Assembly: GCA_013695905.1 (NCBI GenBank) | Contig: JACCZQ010000313.1 | Span: 1 to 9,869 of the forward strand | From: Chthoniobacterales bacterium | GTDB lineage: Bacteria > Verrucomicrobiota > Verrucomicrobiia > Chthoniobacterales > UBA10450 | DNA: 9,869 nucleotides | Direction of reading: 5' to 3' | Part shown: positions 7,544 through 9,869 of the stretch, one piece after another | Numbering within the stretch: the first letter of the stretch is position 1 | Layout of the letters: each line of letters begins with the position of its first letter | Program-made: the position numbers and the translations under genes | The notes under the pieces: generated by a model | What the model saw: only the letters and a program-made list of their open reading frames with translations | The model's database searches: none | What the model was told of the DNA's origin: nothing

Positions 7544-7740
7544 GCATCAGCGATTTACTCTCACGCCTGACGCTGTCGCAGAAGGACGCGGAAGTGATCT
7601 TCGACCGCGCAGAGCCGATCGGCACGCCGACTGATCTGGTGATGCCGCGCGTCCGCCGCCGCTGGTTCCGCCGGGCGAAAGCGAACGGAGAATCTGCTCC
7701 GCACCGGGATCGACCGCAGAGCGACACAGCACCGCGATAA
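7540..7740 (+). CDS. Small 66-residue protein of unknown function
   Basis: Unrecognised. The ATG overlaps the upstream stop as ATGA, suggesting translational coupling, and the ORF ends 21 bp before the ccoN-like gene, so it fits the operon spacing. The N-terminal half looks like a soluble amphipathic helix (SISDLLSRLTLSQKDAEVIFD); the C-terminal half is strongly basic and polar (PRVRRRWFRRAK). There is no TM segment, signal peptide, Cys or metal motif. It could be a small cytoplasmic assembly or regulatory protein of the respiratory cluster. It could also be chance coding, because GC-rich frames stay open easily. The gap it fills (about 220 bp) would otherwise be unusually large here. Confidence 0.5.
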   Translation: MSISDLLSRLTLSQKDAEVIFDRAEPIGTPTDLVMPRVRRRWFRRAKANGESAPHRDRPQSDTAPR

Positions 7741-7761
7741 TTTCTCCAAACTACTATTTTC

Positions 7762-9267
7762 ATGACCCCAGCTGAGATACCGCTCAAAGCCCCCACAGGC
7801 GCATCCCTGGATCCCGCGCCCGGCACGGAAGTGTCGCGCGGCGACGTGGAGCAGGTGGAGCGTGCGCTGATCGACGCATCCACCCGCGTGCCGGTGTTGG
7901 CGTTCTACATCTCCGCCGTCGTCTGGCTGGTGCTCGGCACGTTCCTCGCCGGCTACACGTCGTTCAAGATGACCATGCCGGATCTGTTCAGCGGCATCGG
8001 CGCCCTGAGCTACGGGCGGATGCGCCCGGCGCACATGAACGTGATGCTTTACGGCTGGGCTTCGATGGTGGGAATCGGCACGTCGATCTGGCTGATGGCG
8101 CGCCTCTGCCGCACCACCCTGCGCCATCCGTTGCTGCTGGTGGCGGGCGCAATATTCTGGAATCTCGGCGTGCTCCTCGGCGTCGGCGGATTGCTGGCCG
8201 GCCACAGCACCGGCTACCAGTGGATTGAGTTCCCCACCTACTCGACGCTCGTGCTGTTCATCGCCTACACGATGGTCGTGTCGTGGGCGGTGTTGATGTT
8301 CCGCTTTCGGCGCGGCGATCACATCTACATCACACAATGGTATCTGCTGGCGGCGTTCCTCTGGTTCCCGTGGCTCTTCGGGGCGACGCAGATCATGCTC
8401 CACGTGGTGCCGCTCCAGGGCGTCATGCTGGCGGCGGTGAACTGGTGGTATGCGAACAACCTGCTGTTCCTCTGGCTCGGCTCGATTGCGCTCGGCACCG
8501 CCTACTACATGATCCCGAAAGTGATTGGCCGTCCGGTTTACAGCTATCATCTGGCGGCGATTGGCTTCTGGACCTTTGCGCTCTTCTCCAGCTGGACGGG
8601 CATGCAACGGCTCATCGACGGGCCGTTCCCGGCGTGGATGATCACCGCCAGCATCGCGGCGACGATTCTCACCATCATCCCGGTGGCGACAGTGGGATTG
8701 AATCACCACATGACGATGCAGGGACACTTCGGGTTAATCCGCTACAGCCCCACGCTTCGCTTCACGGTTTTCGGTGCGATGGCTTACACCGTGTTCAGCC
8801 TCGTCGGCGTGCTGATTTCGCTCCGCTCGATGGCGCGCTTCTCGCACTTCACGCAGGTGAGCGTCGCCTACTCGCACCTGGGGCTCTACGCCTTCTTCAC
8901 CATGATTATGTTCGGTGCGATGTACTACATCGTGCCGCGCCTCGTTGGGCGCGAGTGGCGCTCGGCTTCTCTGATTAAGCTGCACTTCTGGGCCTCCGCG
9001 TATGGCATCGCGCTGATGGTGCTGCTGCTGTTCGTCGGTGGCGTGGTGCAAGGCCGCGACATGAACAACACCGCGCTGAGCTTCAACGAGAGCACCCAAT
9101 CCATCCTGGCGTATCTCCGGGGCCGCAGCCTCGCCGGCCTGCTCCTGACGGTCGGCCATTTCGTCTTTGCCTATCATTTCCTGCTCATGATCTTCGGCCT
9201 CGGCCGGCGAGCGACAGTGCCCACGTTCTTGAATCCACAGGAAGAGGAGGCGCGCGCAGCACACTGA
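7762..9267 (+). CDS. ccoN: CcoN-like (cbb3 oxidase subunit I) homologue lacking the heme b3-CuB ligands
   Basis: 501 aa, about twelve hydrophobic helices, clearly homologous to CcoN: RPAH (88-91), NWWYANN (227-233), YYMIPK, GRPVYSY, SHFT (361-364) and FGAMYYIVPRLVGRE. Low-spin heme b ligands are kept: H91 and H372. Catalytic-site residues are replaced: the WWYGHN CuB histidine is N232, the PHH pair is Q282-R283, the TM VII tyrosine that is crosslinked in cbb3 oxidases is S276, and the heme b3 proximal histidine of GHVH is Y370 (AYSH). The aligned blocks need no gaps. New histidines (H315, H316, H322) appear near helix VIII. O2 reduction at a heme-copper site therefore looks impossible; a heme b electron-transfer or structural role is inferred. 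The N-terminus has a ~44-residue polar extension. The start has no clear Shine-Dalgarno; the stop overlaps ccoO (TGATG). Confidence 0.93.
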   Translation: MTPAEIPLKAPTGASLDPAPGTEVSRGDVEQVERALIDASTRVPVLAFYISAVVWLVLGTFLAGYTSFKMTMPDLFSGIGALSYGRMRPAHMNVMLYGWASMVGIGTSIWLMARLCRTTLRHPLLLVAGAIFWNLGVLLGVGGLLAGHSTGYQWIEFPTYSTLVLFIAYTMVVSWAVLMFRFRRGDHIYITQWYLLAAFLWFPWLFGATQIMLHVVPLQGVMLAAVNWWYANNLLFLWLGSIALGTAYYMIPKVIGRPVYSYHLAAIGFWTFALFSSWTGMQRLIDGPFPAWMITASIAATILTIIPVATVGLNHHMTMQGHFGLIRYSPTLRFTVFGAMAYTVFSLVGVLISLRSMARFSHFTQVSVAYSHLGLYAFFTMIMFGAMYYIVPRLVGREWRSASLIKLHFWASAYGIALMVLLLFVGGVVQGRDMNNTALSFNESTQSILAYLRGRSLAGLLLTVGHFVFAYHFLLMIFGLGRRATVPTFLNPQEEEARAAH

Positions 9268-9869
9268 TGAAAGGCATCGCACCACTTTTCCTCGGGATTT
9301 TCGGGACGTTCGCCTTCTCGTGGTTTGGGTTAATCCTGATCCCGAACGCGCAGATCGGCCGCCTCGATCCGCAAACGGATGAGGAAGGCGCGGACGCTTA
9401 CCCGATGCCGAAGTCCGGTATGGCCGAGCGTGGGCGGCAGGTTTATACCGCCAATGGCTGCGTCTATTGCCATAGCCAGCAGGTGCGGCCGGATTACGCC
9501 GCCTCCGATATCGAACGCAAGTGGGGCTCACGCCGCAGCGCCCCGCGTGATTACCTTTTCGAACGCCCGGCTCTGCTTGGGAAAATGCGGATGGGTCCGG
9601 ATCTGGCGAATGTCGGCCAGCGCGCTCCCGCTGACGATGAAACTGCACCCGCGCCCGCGACGACGGGTGCGACCGGTGCAGCCGCGCCCGCACCGGGAGC
9701 ACCAACCGCAGCCGGACCAGAACCGGGTGCTGTCGTCCCTCCAGCTGGAGCACCCGCCGCCGCGCCCCCGCCTGGAGCAACCGTCGCAGCCGCCGCGCCT
9801 GCCGCCGGCACTGGAGCAGCCGCCGTCGCTCCGGCTGCGGCTGCCGTGGCCGCCGCTCCACCCGCCGCC
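9267..9869 (+). CDS. ccoO: CcoO-like mono-heme cytochrome c with Pro/Ala insertion, 3' partial
   Basis: Homologue of cbb3 oxidase subunit II (CcoO/FixO), 201 codons seen, open at the right window edge. An N-terminal membrane anchor spans about 5-26. Heme c is bound by C65-V-Y-C68-H69 in CVYCHSQQVRP, which matches the CcoO signature CHSQxxRP (Gln where many have Met). The next CcoO block, MGPDLANVGQR (109-119), is present. Immediately after it a Pro/Ala/Gly-rich stretch runs from residue 120 to the window edge (at least 82 residues), where typical CcoO would continue with the W-H-x-x-H-L block and the Met heme ligand. Those parts are beyond the window, so whether this is an insertion or a truncating tail cannot be seen. 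The ATG overlaps the ccoN stop by one base. Confidence 0.92.
   Translation, partial: MKGIAPLFLGIFGTFAFSWFGLILIPNAQIGRLDPQTDEEGADAYPMPKSGMAERGRQVYTANGCVYCHSQQVRPDYAASDIERKWGSRRSAPRDYLFERPALLGKMRMGPDLANVGQRAPADDETAPAPATTGATGAAAPAPGAPTAAGPEPGAVVPPAGAPAAAPPPGATVAAAAPAAGTGAAAVAPAAAAVAAAPPAA
9624..9869 (+). other. Low-complexity Pro/Ala/Gly-rich coding tract in ccoO
   Basis: Encodes residues 120-201 of the CcoO-like protein, nearly all Ala, Pro, Gly, Thr and Val, with degenerate units such as PGAP, PPAGAP and AAPA. It begins right after GPDLANVGQR and continues past the window end. Composition resembles the tail encoded at 7124-7540. Confidence 0.8.

Noticed and set aside
7561..8727. 388-codon minus-strand open frame opposite the 66-aa ORF and ccoN
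   Set aside because: Low-complexity Arg/His/Glu composition and full overlap with a conserved membrane protein mark it as an antisense shadow.
7762..9267. CcoN homologue as a nitric oxide reductase or NO dismutase
   Set aside because: Those enzymes still need a heme b3 proximal His and several FeB histidines; here Y370, N232, Q282 and R283 occupy these places. A single Asn substitution could fit such a variant, but loss of all four does not.
8734..9861. 375-codon minus-strand open frame opposite ccoN and ccoO
   Set aside because: Same shadow pattern. The sense strand carries CxxCH and CcoO motifs, while this frame has no family features.

Overview
The window is one co-directional (+ strand) respiratory gene cluster, cut at both ends. 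It holds most of an alternative complex III (ACIII) operon followed by a cbb3-oxidase-like pair. Gene order is actB (5' end missing), actC, actD, actE, actF, an unrecognised single-TM protein with a Pro/Ala-rich tail, a 66-residue unrecognised ORF, a ccoN homologue and a ccoO homologue (3' end missing). No tRNA, rRNA, CRISPR array, transposase or minus-strand gene is supported. The long minus-strand frames are antisense shadows of GC-rich coding sequence.

Organism: the high G+C, mostly weak Shine-Dalgarno signals, ACIII placed beside cbb3-type genes, and GC-rich palindromic intergenic elements suggest the Verrucomicrobiota, perhaps the Chthoniobacter side. This is inference from gene content and style, not a marker-gene identification.

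Layout: bases 2-2479 are ActB (inactive molybdopterin-oxidoreductase-like domain plus Fe-S domain). Bases 2480-2761 hold a 152-bp element with 28-bp inverted arms (27/28 matched). ActC (2762-4222) is the first NrfD-like quinol-site subunit. Bases 4223-4352 hold a perfect 8-bp stem-loop and a clear RBS. ActD (4353-4907), ActE (4909-5613) and ActF (5610-6812) follow almost without gaps. Two unrecognised genes (6815-7543 and 7540-7740) lead into the ccoN-like gene (7762-9267), which overlaps the ccoO-like gene (9267 to the window end) by one base.

How they work together: ACIII oxidises membrane quinol at ActC and passes electrons through the ActB Fe-S clusters and c-type hemes (ActA, presumably just upstream, and ActE) to a cytochrome c or directly to an oxidase. 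A cbb3 oxidase next door would normally be the electron sink. The main surprise is that this CcoN homologue keeps the two low-spin heme b histidines (H91, H372) but has lost the proximal heme b3 histidine (Y370), all three CuB histidines (N232, Q282, R283) and the TM VII tyrosine (S276), in a gap-free alignment with remembered canonical CcoN sequence. It should therefore not reduce O2. The intact reading frame and conserved scaffold suggest a repurposed heme b/heme c electron-transfer or docking module rather than a terminal oxidase. The ccoO partner carries a Pro/Ala/Gly-rich stretch of at least 82 residues right after its GPDLANVGQR motif, similar in composition to the tail of the unrecognised protein at 6815-7543.
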